A DNA stretch of 64,000 nt from Stappia sp. (GCA_002722295.1 PBLF01000028.1:1-64000), one strand, 5' to 3'. Positions 54,103 through 63,252 are shown, counted from the first letter of the stretch. Program-made: numbers and translations. Notes: generated by a model from the letters alone, not told the origin.

Positions 54103-55446
54103 TCAGAGTGCTTCCAGGAAGCGCCTTGCCGCCTCGCCGTGCTCGTGACGCAGCCGCGCGATGTCCATGTGGACGGGGGTCGCGTCGACGACTTTCCAGT
54201 CTCCGCCGACCATCACCCGGTCGGCGGTGTGCGCGCCGCACAGGATGAGGGCGGCGAGCGGATCTCCCGACCCCGAGAACCGCAGTTCGTCGAGCGTGTA
54301 GAGGGCCAGGTCCGCCTGCCGTCCGATCTCGATCGCGCCGATGTCCTTGCGTCCCAGGCAGCGTGCGGAGCCTTCCGTCGCCCAGCGGTAGGTATCGAAA
54401 TGCGTGACGCTCGCCGCGTCATAGGTCAGCCGGTTGATCATCAGCGCGTGTCGCAGGCTTTCCATGAGATTCGAATTGTCGTTGGACGCGGAGCCGTCGA
54501 CGCCGAGGCCGACCGGGGAGCCGGCCGCCTCGAGTTCCTTTGTGCGGCACTGACCCGAGGCCAGCGTCATGTTGGAGGTGGGGCAGTGGCAGACGCCGAC
54601 GCAGGCGTGGCCGAGGCGCTTTATCTCGTCGTCGGTGAAGTGGATGCCGTGGGCGAGCCAGACGCGCTCGTTGAGCCAGCCGCATTCCTCCAGATAGTCG
54701 ACCGGGCGGCACTGGAAGTGATGCAGGCAGTAGTCGTCCTCGTCGACGGTTTCGCCGAGATGGGTGTGCAGGCGGCAGTCGAACCGCTCGGCCAGCGAGA
54801 CGCTCTCGCGCATGAGCCGCTTGGTGACGGTGAAGGGCGCGCAGGGCGCCAGCGCGACCTGGATCTGAGCGCCTTCCGAAGCGTCATGGTAGCGCGAAAG
54901 CACCCTTTCGCAGTCGGCGAGGATCGTGTCCTCGTCCTGGACGACACTGTCCGGCGGCAGGCCGCCGTCCTTCTGGCTCAGGTTCATGGAGCCGCGTGTG
55001 ACGGTCATCCGGATGCCGAGACGGGTGGCTTCCTCCACCTGGATGTCGATGGCGTTCTCGAGGCCTTGCGGAAAGAGATAGTGATGGTCGGCGGCCGTGG
55101 TGCAGCCGGACATGAGCAGTTCGGTGAGCGCCAGGCGCGTGCCGAGGCGGAAGGTCTCCGGGGTCACGTTCCTGGCCCAGATCGGGTAGAGCGCCTCGAG
55201 CCAGGGAAAAAGCTCCTTGTTGATGGCGCTGGGATGGGCGCGCGTCAGAGTCTGGAAGAAATGATGGTGCGTGTTCACGAGGCCGGGAATGACCACGTGG
55301 GACGAGGCGTCGAAGGTTTCGTCCACCGGCGACGATGGCGTTGCGCCCGAGGGCAGGAGCTCTGTGATCCGTCCGTCCTCGATGACGATGCCGCCGGCCG
55401 CGTTTTCGGCGAGAACGGCAAGCGGCGTCTTGATCCAAGTGCGCAT
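54103..55446 (-). CDS. 8-oxoguanine deaminase-like amidohydrolase
   Basis: 447 residues of the amidohydrolase superfamily. The metal pair is GLVNTHHHFFQTLTRAHP (HxH), with LHTHLGET (His), VWLAHGIHFT (His) and LGVDGSASNDN (Asp). The NTHHHFFQTLTRA, LTELLMSGCTTAADHHYLFP and NLMESLRHALMINRL segments are those of 8-oxoguanine and related guanine-type deaminases. It would hydrolyse an exocyclic amine of an oxidised or natural purine. ATG 55446 is chosen at the start of family similarity. It is oriented like the RidA gene upstream. Chlorohydrolase or atrazine-type relatives are alternatives. Confidence 0.88.
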   Translation of the reverse strand: MRTWIKTPLAVLAENAAGGIVIEDGRITELLPSGATPSSPVDETFDASSHVVIPGLVNTHHHFFQTLTRAHPSAINKELFPWLEALYPIWARNVTPETFRLGTRLALTELLMSGCTTAADHHYLFPQGLENAIDIQVEEATRLGIRMTVTRGSMNLSQKDGGLPPDSVVQDEDTILADCERVLSRYHDASEGAQIQVALAPCAPFTVTKRLMRESVSLAERFDCRLHTHLGETVDEDDYCLHHFQCRPVDYLEECGWLNERVWLAHGIHFTDDEIKRLGHACVGVCHCPTSNMTLASGQCRTKELEAAGSPVGLGVDGSASNDNSNLMESLRHALMINRLTYDAASVTHFDTYRWATEGSARCLGRKDIGAIEIGRQADLALYTLDELRFSGSGDPLAALILCGAHTADRVMVGGDWKVVDATPVHMDIARLRHEHGEAARRFLEAL

Positions 55447-55656
55447 GGGGTTGCGTCCTGTTGGCTGGGTACCTGCAGGCTTGGATAGCGACCGCCGGCC
55501 GCCCGAGTTCCGCACAGGGTGTTGCGCGAAGATGCGTTCCGGCCGAAAGGCGCGGAAACGCACCGCCGTTCGGGGCGCTCTCAAGGCGCGTCGAACGGCA
55601 ATACGAGAATAGCAGAGGCCGCGTTGAAGCGGCAACGAGGCAACGCGTGTCCCACC

Positions 55657-56037
55657 CTATCCGGCGGCGATGACCTCGACCTCGACCACGAATTCCTCCC
55701 GCGTGAAGCCGGACACGATCATGAGAGTCGAGGCGGGCGGGGGATCCTGCGTGAACTCGTCGCGAACCTTCATGTAGCCTGCCATGTGCTCGCGCCCGGT
55801 CACATAGGCGTTGATGCGCACGAGGTTGGAAAAATCCATGCCGGCCTCGGCAAGGATCTTGCCGATGTTCTGGAAGCAGAGCCGCGCCTGGCCCTCGACA
55901 TCGGCCGGAATGCCCTTGTCCGCGTCCATCCCGAGTTGCCCGGAGCACAGAACCAGCCTGGAACCTTCCGGCACCTCCATGGCATGGCTGTAGCGGGCGA
56001 AGGGGCGGGCGATCGTCGAGGGGGTGATGGGCTTCAT
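55657..56037 (-). CDS. RidA-family enamine/imine deaminase
   Basis: 126 residues, the YjgF/YER057c/UK114 length. Motifs are RYSHAMEVPEGSRLVLCSGQLGMD near the N-terminus and NLVRINAYVTGREHMAGYMKVRDEF with the conserved Arg (RINAYVTG) that binds substrate carboxylate. The C-terminal half is EEFVVEVEVIAAG in place of the usual VEIE(A/V)IA. RidA proteins are trimers that hydrolyse reactive enamines and imines to ammonia. Placed by deaminase genes and an importer, it may clear intermediates of that pathway. AAAGGA is six bases upstream. Confidence 0.92.
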   Translation of the reverse strand: MKPITPSTIARPFARYSHAMEVPEGSRLVLCSGQLGMDADKGIPADVEGQARLCFQNIGKILAEAGMDFSNLVRINAYVTGREHMAGYMKVRDEFTQDPPPASTLMIVSGFTREEFVVEVEVIAAG

Positions 56038-56420
56038 CCGGGGTCCTTTCTCCTGCCGCAGCGTGAGGCCGCGGAGCGGGTATCCTCCCATCCAAGCGCG
56101 GCGGCGGCGAAAGGACAAGTTCCCATCCCCGCAGGAGAAAGCGCGATGGCGCCACCGGCGGTTGATGGCGCGGAAGAAGGCGTTGGCGGTTCGCTCTTGC
56201 CGCTTTTTTGTGCGTCCGTCCTGGGCTAGTCTCTTTTACCAGCGGTCACGGACGGGATATCCGGCCCGTGGCGGGGAGGGATGCGGATGGCATGCGCTTT
56301 GCTCTTCGTATCCGCGGCCGATTCCGGGGACCGGGATTGGCCATACGGAATCGCTCCGGCTCGCGCGCGTCCGAAACAGGACGGGGAGCCGGCAAACAGC
56401 TTGCGGAGGCGGAAAGCGAC
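56038..56420. promoter_or_regulatory. Divergent region with leader hairpin before the NMT1-type binding-protein gene
   Basis: 383 bp with no gene. CCGGCTC (56356-56362) pairs with GAGCCGG (56386-56392), and inside it GTCC pairs with GGAC around GAAACA, giving a nested stem-loop that ends 28 nt before the ATG. It could influence translation of the downstream gene. It lacks the conserved blocks of a thiamine riboswitch. No convincing promoter boxes were found. Confidence 0.4.
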
Positions 56421-57455
56421 ATGCGGACGGATCGACTTAAGGACCTTGGTGCCCGACTGGGACTGGCGACGGCGCTCGGACTGACGCTGGGAGCGGGCGC
56501 GGCCCAGGCGCAGGAGGCCGTGACGTTCGGCACCAACTGGCTCGCCCAGGCCGAGCACGGCGGATACTACCAGGCCGTCGCGGACGGAACCTACAAGGCC
56601 TGTGGCCTCGACGTGACCATCGTTCCCGGCGGCCCGCAGGTGAACAACCGCGCGCTCATGCTGGCCGGCAAGATCGACTTCCACATGGGCGGAAACATGC
56701 TGCAGGCGTTCTACGCCCTGCGCGAGGGCATTCCGGTCACGGTGGTGGCGGCGGACTTCCAGAAGGAGCCGCAGGTCATCATCACCCATCCGGGCAAGTA
56801 CGACAGCTTCCAGGCGATGGCCGGCGATGCGCCGCTCCTCATCGGCGACAACGGCTTCGCCTCGTTCTATCAGTGGATGATCTCCGAGTTCGGCTTCACC
56901 GTCGAGCAGCGCAAGCCCTACACGTTCAACCCGGCGCCGTTCCTTGCCGATCCGGCGGCCGGCCAGCAGGGCTATGTCACCTCCGAGCCGTATGCGGTGG
57001 AGCGCGAGGGCGGGTTCGAGCCCGACATCTACCTGCTCGCCGACGAGGGCTTCAGCACCTACGCCACCACGATCGAGACGATGGCCGACACGGTCGCCAA
57101 CCGCCCCGAGGCCGTGAAGTGCTTCGTCGAGGGCTCGGCCATCGGCTGGTACAATTTCCTGTATGGCGACAATTCGGCCGCCACCAAGGCGATCATGTCC
57201 GCCAATCCGGAGATGACGACCGAGCAGATTGCCTTCTCCATCGAAAAGATGAAGGAATACGGCATCGTCGATTCGGGCGATACCGAGACCATGGGCATCG
57301 GAGCCATGACCGACGCCCGCATGGATGACTTCTATGCCAAGATGGTGAAGGCCGGTGTTGTGGAGGACGGACTCGACATCAAGCAGTCCTACACGCTCGA
57401 CTTCGTCAACAAGGGCGTCGGTCTTGACATCAAGAAGAAGCTGACCGGACAGTAA
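56421..57455 (+). CDS. NMT1/THI5-like ABC transporter substrate-binding protein
   Basis: 344 residues. A signal peptide (RLGLATALGLTLGAGAAQAQE) is cut after AQA. The mature protein has the NMT1/THI5 fold: FGTNWLAQAEHGGYYQAVADGTYKACGLDV, GGPQVNNRALMLAGKIDFHMGGNML and the late KEYGIVDSGDTETMGIGAMTD. Family members bind pyrimidines, taurine or aromatic sulfonates. It is followed by ATPase and permease genes and a cytosine-deaminase-like enzyme, so a pyrimidine-like or other N-heterocyclic ligand is likely. GGAGG is about 12 bases before the ATG. A perfect hairpin follows the stop. Confidence 0.92.
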   Translation: MRTDRLKDLGARLGLATALGLTLGAGAAQAQEAVTFGTNWLAQAEHGGYYQAVADGTYKACGLDVTIVPGGPQVNNRALMLAGKIDFHMGGNMLQAFYALREGIPVTVVAADFQKEPQVIITHPGKYDSFQAMAGDAPLLIGDNGFASFYQWMISEFGFTVEQRKPYTFNPAPFLADPAAGQQGYVTSEPYAVEREGGFEPDIYLLADEGFSTYATTIETMADTVANRPEAVKCFVEGSAIGWYNFLYGDNSAATKAIMSANPEMTTEQIAFSIEKMKEYGIVDSGDTETMGIGAMTDARMDDFYAKMVKAGVVEDGLDIKQSYTLDFVNKGVGLDIKKKLTGQ

Positions 57456-57477
57456 GCGCCCTTCCAAAGGCCTGATC

Positions 57478-57505
57478 GGCCTGCCGGGGCACATCCCGGC
57501 AGGCC
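57478..57505 (+). other. GC hairpin after the NMT1-type binding-protein gene
   Basis: GGCCTGCCGGG (57478-57488) pairs perfectly over 11 bp with CCCGGCAGGCC (57495-57505) around GCACAT, 22 nt after the stop. It has no T run. It is the same kind of element as those after the other binding-protein genes in the window. Confidence 0.78.
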
Positions 57506-57573
57506 CGGCTCGCGGGCCGCCCAGGCTGCCCCGCGTTCATTCCGGTCCGCCCCCCGCCTGCCACGGAGCGCGC

Positions 57574-58374
57574 ATGACAGCGCCAATCGTTTCACTCGAC
57601 CAGGTTTCCAAGACCTTTTCCAATGCGACCGTCGCGCTGAAGGACATGTCCCTCGACATCGGCGCGGGACAGTTTATCAGCCTGCTGGGCCCCTCGGGGT
57701 GCGGCAAGTCCACGGCGCTCAGGATCGTCGCGGGCCTGTCCAGTCCGACGTCGGGCCGCCTGCGCTGGTCCGACGAGGGACATGCCCCAAGCGGCCGCAA
57801 GGGGAGCGGCGCGGAGGCGCACGACATCAGCTTCGTCTTCCAGGAGCCGACGCTGATGCCCTGGGCGACGGTCTTTTCCAATGTCCATCTGCCGCTGAAG
57901 CTCAAGGGGCGCTCGGCCGCGCAGGCGCGCAAGGAGGTCATGGAGGCGCTCGACATGGTCGGGCTGGCCGATTTCGCCGACAGCTATCCGCGCGAATTGT
58001 CCGGCGGCATGAAGATGCGGGTGTCGATCGCCCGTGCGCTGGTCACCAAGCCCCGGCTGCTGCTGATGGACGAGCCTTTCGCCGCGCTCGACGAGATCAC
58101 CCGCTTCCGTCTCAACAACGACCTGCTCCGTCTGTGGGAGCAATTCGGCTGGACGGTGGTGTTCGTGACCCACTCGGTGTTCGAGAGCGTCTATCTGTCC
58201 AACCGCATCGTCGTCATGGCGGCCCGCCCGGGACGGGTGGTGGCCGACCTGGCGATCGATGCGCCCTATCCGCGCGACGAGGCGTTCCGCACGTCGCATG
58301 TCTATTCCGATCATTGCCGGCGTGCTTCCGACGCGCTGCAGGCAGCAATGGCCGCCGAGGCGCCCGGGGCCTGA
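57574..58374 (+). CDS. ABC transporter ATP-binding protein (SsuB/TauB/ThiZ type)
   Basis: 266 residues. Walker A is LGPSGCGKSTALRI, the Q-loop VFQEPTLMPWATVFSN, signature LSGGMKMRVSIARAL, Walker B LLLMDEPFAALDE and the switch in VTHSVFESVYLSNRI. This is the nitrate/sulfonate/taurine-type ATPase that works with single-permease importers and NMT1-type binding proteins. It forms a homodimer on the permease encoded next. The separation to the permease gene is 44 nt. Confidence 0.93.
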   Translation: MTAPIVSLDQVSKTFSNATVALKDMSLDIGAGQFISLLGPSGCGKSTALRIVAGLSSPTSGRLRWSDEGHAPSGRKGSGAEAHDISFVFQEPTLMPWATVFSNVHLPLKLKGRSAAQARKEVMEALDMVGLADFADSYPRELSGGMKMRVSIARALVTKPRLLLMDEPFAALDEITRFRLNNDLLRLWEQFGWTVVFVTHSVFESVYLSNRIVVMAARPGRVVADLAIDAPYPRDEAFRTSHVYSDHCRRASDALQAAMAAEAPGA

Positions 58375-58418
58375 GGCCGCGGGAGCACCGGACACGGACC
58401 GACAGCAGGAGCGTTCCC

Positions 58419-59279
58419 TTGGACACCAACCCCGCCTCCAGCCCCTCGGGCGTTCCGCTCGACCCGGCAGAGATCCGAAAGGCCCGTGCCGCCCGCTTCG
58501 AGCGGATCGCGCGCTGGGTGCTGCCCATCATCGTCATGATCGCCACCATCGGTCTGTGGCAATGGTACGTGGATGCCTACAAGGTGCCGCACTACATCCT
58601 GCCCGGCCCCGACCGGGTGGTGCAGGCGCTTGTCGACGACTGGGCAACCCTCTGGCCCGCGCTGATGACCACCATTGCCATCACGCTGGGCGCGCTCACC
58701 ATCGCCACGCTCGGCGGCGTCGGACTGGCCGTGCTTTTCGCGCAATCGAAATGGGTGGAGATGTCGTTCTTCCCCTATGCGATCATCCTGCAGGTGACCC
58801 CTGTCATCGTCATCGCGCCGCTGATCTTCATCTATGTGCCCTCGAAGATCGCGGGTCTGCTGATCTGCGCCTGGATCGTGGCCTTCTTCCCGATCCTGTC
58901 GAACACGACGCTGGGCCTGAACTCCGCCGACCACAACCTGCGCAACCTGTTCCAGCTCTACGGGGCGACGCGCTGGCAGACCTTGCGGTTCCTGCGGCTT
59001 CCCGCCGCGCTGCCCTACTTCCTGGGCGGTCTCAGGATCGCGGGCGGCCTGTCGCTCATCGGCGCGATCGTTGCCGAGTTCGTCGCCGGTACCGGCGGGC
59101 TTGGCTCGGGTCTCGCCTTCAAGATCCTGGAGGCGAGCTACCGGCTGAACATTCCGCGCATGTTCGCGGCCATCCTGCTGATCTCGGTCACCGGCATCAT
59201 CATCTTCGCCTGCCTCAGCGTGCTGTCGCACCTGCTGCTCAAGGACTGGCACGAAAGCGCCATCAAACGGGACGCCTGA
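58419..59279 (+). CDS. ABC transporter permease (NMT1-type importer)
   Basis: 286 residues from a TTG start at 58419 with CAGGAG seven bases upstream; no ATG is closer to the family start. Six membrane segments run from VLPIIVMIATIGLWQWYV to LISVTGIIIFACLSVLSHLLL. The ATPase-contact EAA motif is LRNLFQLYGATRWQTLRFLRLPAALPYFLGG, as in SsuC and TauC. It is the channel subunit for the imported ligand. Open frame extends far upstream, but that part overlaps the ATPase gene. The deaminase gene starts 50 nt after. Confidence 0.93.
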   Translation: MDTNPASSPSGVPLDPAEIRKARAARFERIARWVLPIIVMIATIGLWQWYVDAYKVPHYILPGPDRVVQALVDDWATLWPALMTTIAITLGALTIATLGGVGLAVLFAQSKWVEMSFFPYAIILQVTPVIVIAPLIFIYVPSKIAGLLICAWIVAFFPILSNTTLGLNSADHNLRNLFQLYGATRWQTLRFLRLPAALPYFLGGLRIAGGLSLIGAIVAEFVAGTGGLGSGLAFKILEASYRLNIPRMFAAILLISVTGIIIFACLSVLSHLLLKDWHESAIKRDA

Positions 59280-59329
59280 GCGGACCCAAACGCGAACAGG
59301 GACATGCGCATTTTCATGAGCCACCCAGA

Positions 59330-60673
59330 ATGAGCCGACCTCTGTCCGCCCTCGAGCGCGCCGACTTCTCGCCGAGCCGCTATGTTCTGAAGAACGCGAC
59401 CGTTCCCGCATGTCTCACCTCGGGCGCGATCGAGCCGCGCGGCGACGGGCTGGGGCGCGCCCATCTCCTCGTCGAGCATGGCGACGTGATCGCGGTCGTC
59501 TCGCGAGAGGACATGCTCGGCGGCGGGGCGGGACCGGAGATCGACCTGGACGGCGGCCTCGTGCTGCCGGGGTTCGTCGACATGCACACCCATCTCGACA
59601 AGGGACACATCTGGCCGCGCCGGCCGAATCCCGACGGGAGCTTCGCCGGTGCGCTGGAGGCGGTCAGTGCCGACCGCCCGGCCAACTGGAACACGACCGA
59701 CCTGCGCCGGCGCATGGAGTTCTCCCTGCGAACGGCCTATGCGCAGGGCACGGTGATGATCCGCACCCATCTCGATTCGATCCCGCCGCAGGAGGGGATC
59801 AGCTGGCCTCTCTTCGAGGAGCTGCGTGTCGAATGGGCGGACCGGATCGAACTCCAGGCCTCCGCGCTCTTCGGCATCGAGAGCCTGCTCGTCCCGGAAT
59901 TCCTGCCGCATATGGCCGATGTGGTTGCCCGCGCGCGCGGAACCCTCGGCGCCGTGACCTACATGGTCGAGGGGCTCGCGGGGCATCTCGATGCCATGTT
60001 CGAAGCGGCCAAGGCGCGCGGGCTCGATCTCGACTTCCACGTGGACGAGACGGGAGACCCGTCGGCGCGCTCGCTGGCGATGATCGCCGAGACGGCGATC
60101 CGGCGGAAATTCCGCGGACGCATCGTCGTCGGGCATTGCTGCTCGCTCGCCTGCCAGGAGCCGGATGAAGCGGATCGTACGCTCGACCTGGTGGCGCGGG
60201 CCGGCATCGGCGTGGTGTCCCTGCCCATGTGCAACATGTATCTGCAGGACCGCCAGGCCGGACGCACGCCGCGCTGGCGGGGCGTGACGCTGCTGCACGA
60301 AATGAAGGCGCGGGGCATTCCGGTCGCCGTTGCTTCCGACAACACCCGCGACCCCTTCTATGCCTATGGCGATATGGATATGGTCGAGGTGTTCACGCAG
60401 GCCATGCGCATCGCCCATCTCGACCATCCGGTCGGCGACTGGATTCGGGCGGTGACGAGCACGCCGGCCGATCTTCTCGGCGAGGGGACGCGCGGTCGCA
60501 TCGAACCGGGACTGCCGGCCGATCTCGTCGTTTTCTCGGCGCGTGACTGGAACGAACTCGGAGCCAGACCCAAGGGGCCGCGCCGCGTGCTGCGCTCTGG
60601 TCGCGAAATTTCGAGCGACCTGCCCGACCACCGGGAACTCGACGATCTGATGGAGCCCAGGACCCATGCATGA
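59330..60673 (+). CDS. Cytosine deaminase-like amidohydrolase (CodA/AtzC family)
   Basis: 447 residues. The metal centre is FVDMHTHLDKGHIWPR (HxH), DLDFHVDETGDP (His with Glu), VVGHCCSLACQ (His) and VASDNTRDPFY (Asp). The HLDKGH segment is shared with cytosine deaminases, isocytosine/creatinine deaminases and AtzC-type enzymes. It removes an amino group from a ring amidine. With the importer just upstream, it would act on the imported heterocycle. ATG 59330 overlaps nothing; an ATG at 59316 is closed after five codons. It overlaps the next gene by 8 nt. Confidence 0.9.
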   Translation: MSRPLSALERADFSPSRYVLKNATVPACLTSGAIEPRGDGLGRAHLLVEHGDVIAVVSREDMLGGGAGPEIDLDGGLVLPGFVDMHTHLDKGHIWPRRPNPDGSFAGALEAVSADRPANWNTTDLRRRMEFSLRTAYAQGTVMIRTHLDSIPPQEGISWPLFEELRVEWADRIELQASALFGIESLLVPEFLPHMADVVARARGTLGAVTYMVEGLAGHLDAMFEAAKARGLDLDFHVDETGDPSARSLAMIAETAIRRKFRGRIVVGHCCSLACQEPDEADRTLDLVARAGIGVVSLPMCNMYLQDRQAGRTPRWRGVTLLHEMKARGIPVAVASDNTRDPFYAYGDMDMVEVFTQAMRIAHLDHPVGDWIRAVTSTPADLLGEGTRGRIEPGLPADLVVFSARDWNELGARPKGPRRVLRSGREISSDLPDHRELDDLMEPRTHA

Positions 60674-62066
60674 CATTGACGCGCTGAAGGCCGACCTCGA
60701 CGGTCTCGCCATAGAGGACAACCCGCAGATCGTGCGGCAGAAGAGCCGGGACTTCTTCTGGTATTCGCCCGTTCTCAAGCGCCAGCTCGACGACGTGAGC
60801 GCCGATCTCGTCGTGACGCCGCGTTCGCGCGAGGACGTGATCAGGGTGCTTGCCGCCTGCTACGCGCGTGACATTCCCGTCACCGTGCGCGGGGCGGGAA
60901 CGGGCAACTACGGCCAGGCCATGCCGCTTGCCGGCGGCATCGTGCTCAATCTCGCCGAACTCAACCGCGTGCTGGAAATTTCCGCCGGCGTCGTGAAGGC
61001 GGAAGCAGGGGCGATCATTGCCGATATCGACGCGGCGGTCGCGGAGAGCGGGCAGGAGATGCGCATGCATCCCTCCACCTACCGCACGGCGACCGTGGGC
61101 GGATTCATCGCCGGCGGGTCGGGCGGCGTCGGCTCGATCAACTGGGGCGGCCTTCGCGACCTCGGCAATATCCTGTCGCTGACCGTGGTGACCATGGAGG
61201 CCGAACCGCGTGTTCTCACGCTTGCCGGCGAGGAACTGCACAAGGTCAGTCACGCCTACGGCACCAACGGCATCATCGTCGACGTGACCATGCCGCTTAC
61301 GGCGCGCTACGACTGGGTGGACGTTCTTGTGGGGTTCGACGACTTTGCGTCCTCGGCCCGCTTCGCCGACGCGCTGGGCAACCAGGACGGCATCCTGACC
61401 AAGGAGATCGCGCCGATCAGCGCGCCGGTCCCCCACGACTATTTCCTGCGTCACCGCAAGTTCCTGCGCAAGGACCAGTCGGTCTGCGCGGTGATGGTTG
61501 CGCCGTTCGCGATGGATGCCTTCGCCACGTTCTGCGAGCGCGACGCCAGTGCGACGATCCTTTACCGCGCCGACACGGCAAGCGAGGAGGAGAGCAAGGG
61601 GCTGCCGCCGGTCTGCGAACTGACGTGGAACCACACCACGCTGCGCGGCCTGCGCGTCGATCCCTCGATCACCTATCTCCAGGTGCTCTATCCCTTCCCC
61701 AATCACGTCGAGAAGGCGGTGCAGCTTGCCGACCTGTTCGGCGACGAGGTGGTCGGCCACCTGGAGTTCGTGCGCTTCGACGGACGCATCACCTGCTTCG
61801 GCCTGCCGGTGGTGCGCTACACCACCGAGGAGCGGTTGAACGAAATCATCCGCATCCACGAGGAGCATGGCTGCCCGATCTTCAATCCTCACCGCTACAC
61901 GCTCGAGGAAGGCGGAATGAAGCAGACCGATGCGGTCCAGCTTGCCTTCAAGAAGGAAGCGGATCCCAAGGGGCTGCTCAATCCGGGCAAGATGGTCGCC
62001 TGGGAAAACCCGGACTTCGACTTCGAGTCCGAGCAGACGTTCCTGTTTCCCGGGCTGGCCCGCTAG
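60666..62066 (+). CDS. FAD-binding oxidoreductase (glycolate oxidase/PCMH type)
   Basis: 466 residues. The N-terminal FAD_binding_4 (PCMH) domain has PRSREDVIRVLAACYARDIPVTVRGAGTGNYGQAMPLAGGIVLNLAELN and GTNGIIVDVTMPL, with MHPSTYRTATVGGFIAGGSGGVGSINWGGL contacting the flavin. The C-terminal part ends with NPHRYTLEEGG and GLLNPGKMVAWE, typical of GlcD/lactate-type flavoenzymes. It oxidises a hydroxy acid or similar CH-OH group. Start codon overlaps the deaminase by 8 nt, so it is translated from the same message and likely acts later in the same pathway. Confidence 0.9.
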   Translation: MHDIDALKADLDGLAIEDNPQIVRQKSRDFFWYSPVLKRQLDDVSADLVVTPRSREDVIRVLAACYARDIPVTVRGAGTGNYGQAMPLAGGIVLNLAELNRVLEISAGVVKAEAGAIIADIDAAVAESGQEMRMHPSTYRTATVGGFIAGGSGGVGSINWGGLRDLGNILSLTVVTMEAEPRVLTLAGEELHKVSHAYGTNGIIVDVTMPLTARYDWVDVLVGFDDFASSARFADALGNQDGILTKEIAPISAPVPHDYFLRHRKFLRKDQSVCAVMVAPFAMDAFATFCERDASATILYRADTASEEESKGLPPVCELTWNHTTLRGLRVDPSITYLQVLYPFPNHVEKAVQLADLFGDEVVGHLEFVRFDGRITCFGLPVVRYTTEERLNEIIRIHEEHGCPIFNPHRYTLEEGGMKQTDAVQLAFKKEADPKGLLNPGKMVAWENPDFDFESEQTFLFPGLAR

Positions 62067-62083
62067 GGAGTGGAGCGGCGCGC

Positions 62084-62665
62084 ATGCGGGTCCTGGTGAT
62101 ATCGGCCCATCCGGTCGAGACGAGTTTCAGCGCGGCCCTGCGCGAGGACTGCGTGACAACTCTGGTGGCGGCCGGCCACGAGGTTGAGGAACTCGATCTC
62201 TATGCGCGCGGCTTCGATCCGGTTCTGAGACGCGAGGAGCGACTGGCCTACCACGACCTCGAGCGCAACCGTGAAGGCGTTGCCTTCGAGGTCGAGCAGT
62301 TGCTGCGCGCCGAGGCGCTGGTTCTGGTCTACCCCGTGTGGAACTATGGTTTTCCCGCGATCCTGAAGGGGTATTTCGATCGCGTTTTCCTGCCGGGCGT
62401 CTCATTCCGGCTGGAGAACGGAGTGGTGAAGCCCAATCTCGGCCATATCCGCCGGCTGGTGACGGTGACGACCTACGGGGGATCGCGGCTTCGCGCCTTC
62501 CTCGTCGGCGATCCGCCGCGCAAGCTCGTGTGCCGCGTTCTCAGGGCGCTCATCGCACCGATCGGACGCCTGTCCTATCTCGCGCTCTACGATCTCAACC
62601 GGGCGGACGCACCACGACGCGACGCGTTCCGCGACAAGGTGAAGCGAACCCTCCAGGAGCTTTGA
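62084..62665 (+). CDS. NAD(P)H:quinone-type oxidoreductase (flavodoxin fold), copy 1
   Basis: 193 residues. The flavodoxin-like start MRVLVISAHPVETSFSAALRED binds FMN or FAD phosphate, and VLVYPVWNYGFPAILKGYFDRVFLPGVSF is the NAD(P)H dehydrogenase (quinone)/MdaB-like core. It would reduce quinones or nitro/azo-type compounds with NAD(P)H. It starts 17 nt after the FAD oxidoreductase and overlaps the next gene by one base (TGATG), so it is probably in the same operon. It is about 45 per cent identical by eye to the following protein. Confidence 0.9.
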   Translation: MRVLVISAHPVETSFSAALREDCVTTLVAAGHEVEELDLYARGFDPVLRREERLAYHDLERNREGVAFEVEQLLRAEALVLVYPVWNYGFPAILKGYFDRVFLPGVSFRLENGVVKPNLGHIRRLVTVTTYGGSRLRAFLVGDPPRKLVCRVLRALIAPIGRLSYLALYDLNRADAPRRDAFRDKVKRTLQEL

Positions 62666-63252
62666 TGCGTGTCCTTTTGATTTTCTGCCATCCGAGCGGC
62701 GACAGTTTCGGTGCCTCGCTCGCGGCCGCCGCGCGCGAGACGCTGGTCGCCGGCGGACACGACGTGCGCTTCACCGATCTCTATTCGGAAGGCTTCGACC
62801 CGGTTCTGACCCGCCAGCGCTGGCTCGACTACGAGGATCCGCAAAAGAACCGCGCCGGCATCGAGGATCACGTGGGCAACCTGGAATGGGCCGAGGCGAT
62901 GGTCTTTGTCTACCCCACCTGGTGGTACGGTCTTCCGGCCATGCTGAAGGGCTACCTCGACAGGGTGTGGGTGCCGCATGTCACCTTCGACATCCCGACC
63001 GAAACGCGTCCCATGACGCCCCGGATGCAGCATGTGAGGAAGCTTGCCGTCGTGACGAGCTGCGGGGCGAGCTGGTGGATTTCCAAGCTGATCGGCGAGC
63101 CGGGCCGCAAGACGATCCTGCGCGGCATCCGCGCATTGTGCGCGCCGACCTGCACAACCCGCTACATGGCGCTTTACAACATGGACACGGCGACACCCTC
63201 CGCGCGTGAGAAGCACATCGCGAAGGTGCGCAAGGTGCTCGGGCGCTGGTAA
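62665..63252 (+). CDS. NAD(P)H:quinone-type oxidoreductase (flavodoxin fold), copy 2
   Basis: 195 residues, a close paralog of the preceding protein: MRVLLIFCHPSGDSFGASLAAAA, LYSEGFDPVLTRQRWLDYEDPQKN and FVYPTWWYGLPAMLKGYLDRVWVPHVTFD align with its counterpart. CAGGAG is eight bases upstream. The two may form a heterodimer or handle different substrates. Several extra cysteines appear in this copy (TSCGASWW, LCAPTCTTR). A MarR regulator follows after 171 nt. Confidence 0.9.
   Translation: MRVLLIFCHPSGDSFGASLAAAARETLVAGGHDVRFTDLYSEGFDPVLTRQRWLDYEDPQKNRAGIEDHVGNLEWAEAMVFVYPTWWYGLPAMLKGYLDRVWVPHVTFDIPTETRPMTPRMQHVRKLAVVTSCGASWWISKLIGEPGRKTILRGIRALCAPTCTTRYMALYNMDTATPSAREKHIAKVRKVLGRW

Noticed and set aside
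56038..56420. Possible thiamine riboswitch before the NMT1/THI5-like gene
   Set aside because: The conserved CTGAGA and ACCTGA blocks of the thiamine riboswitch are missing; only a generic nested hairpin is present, and no thi genes are nearby.
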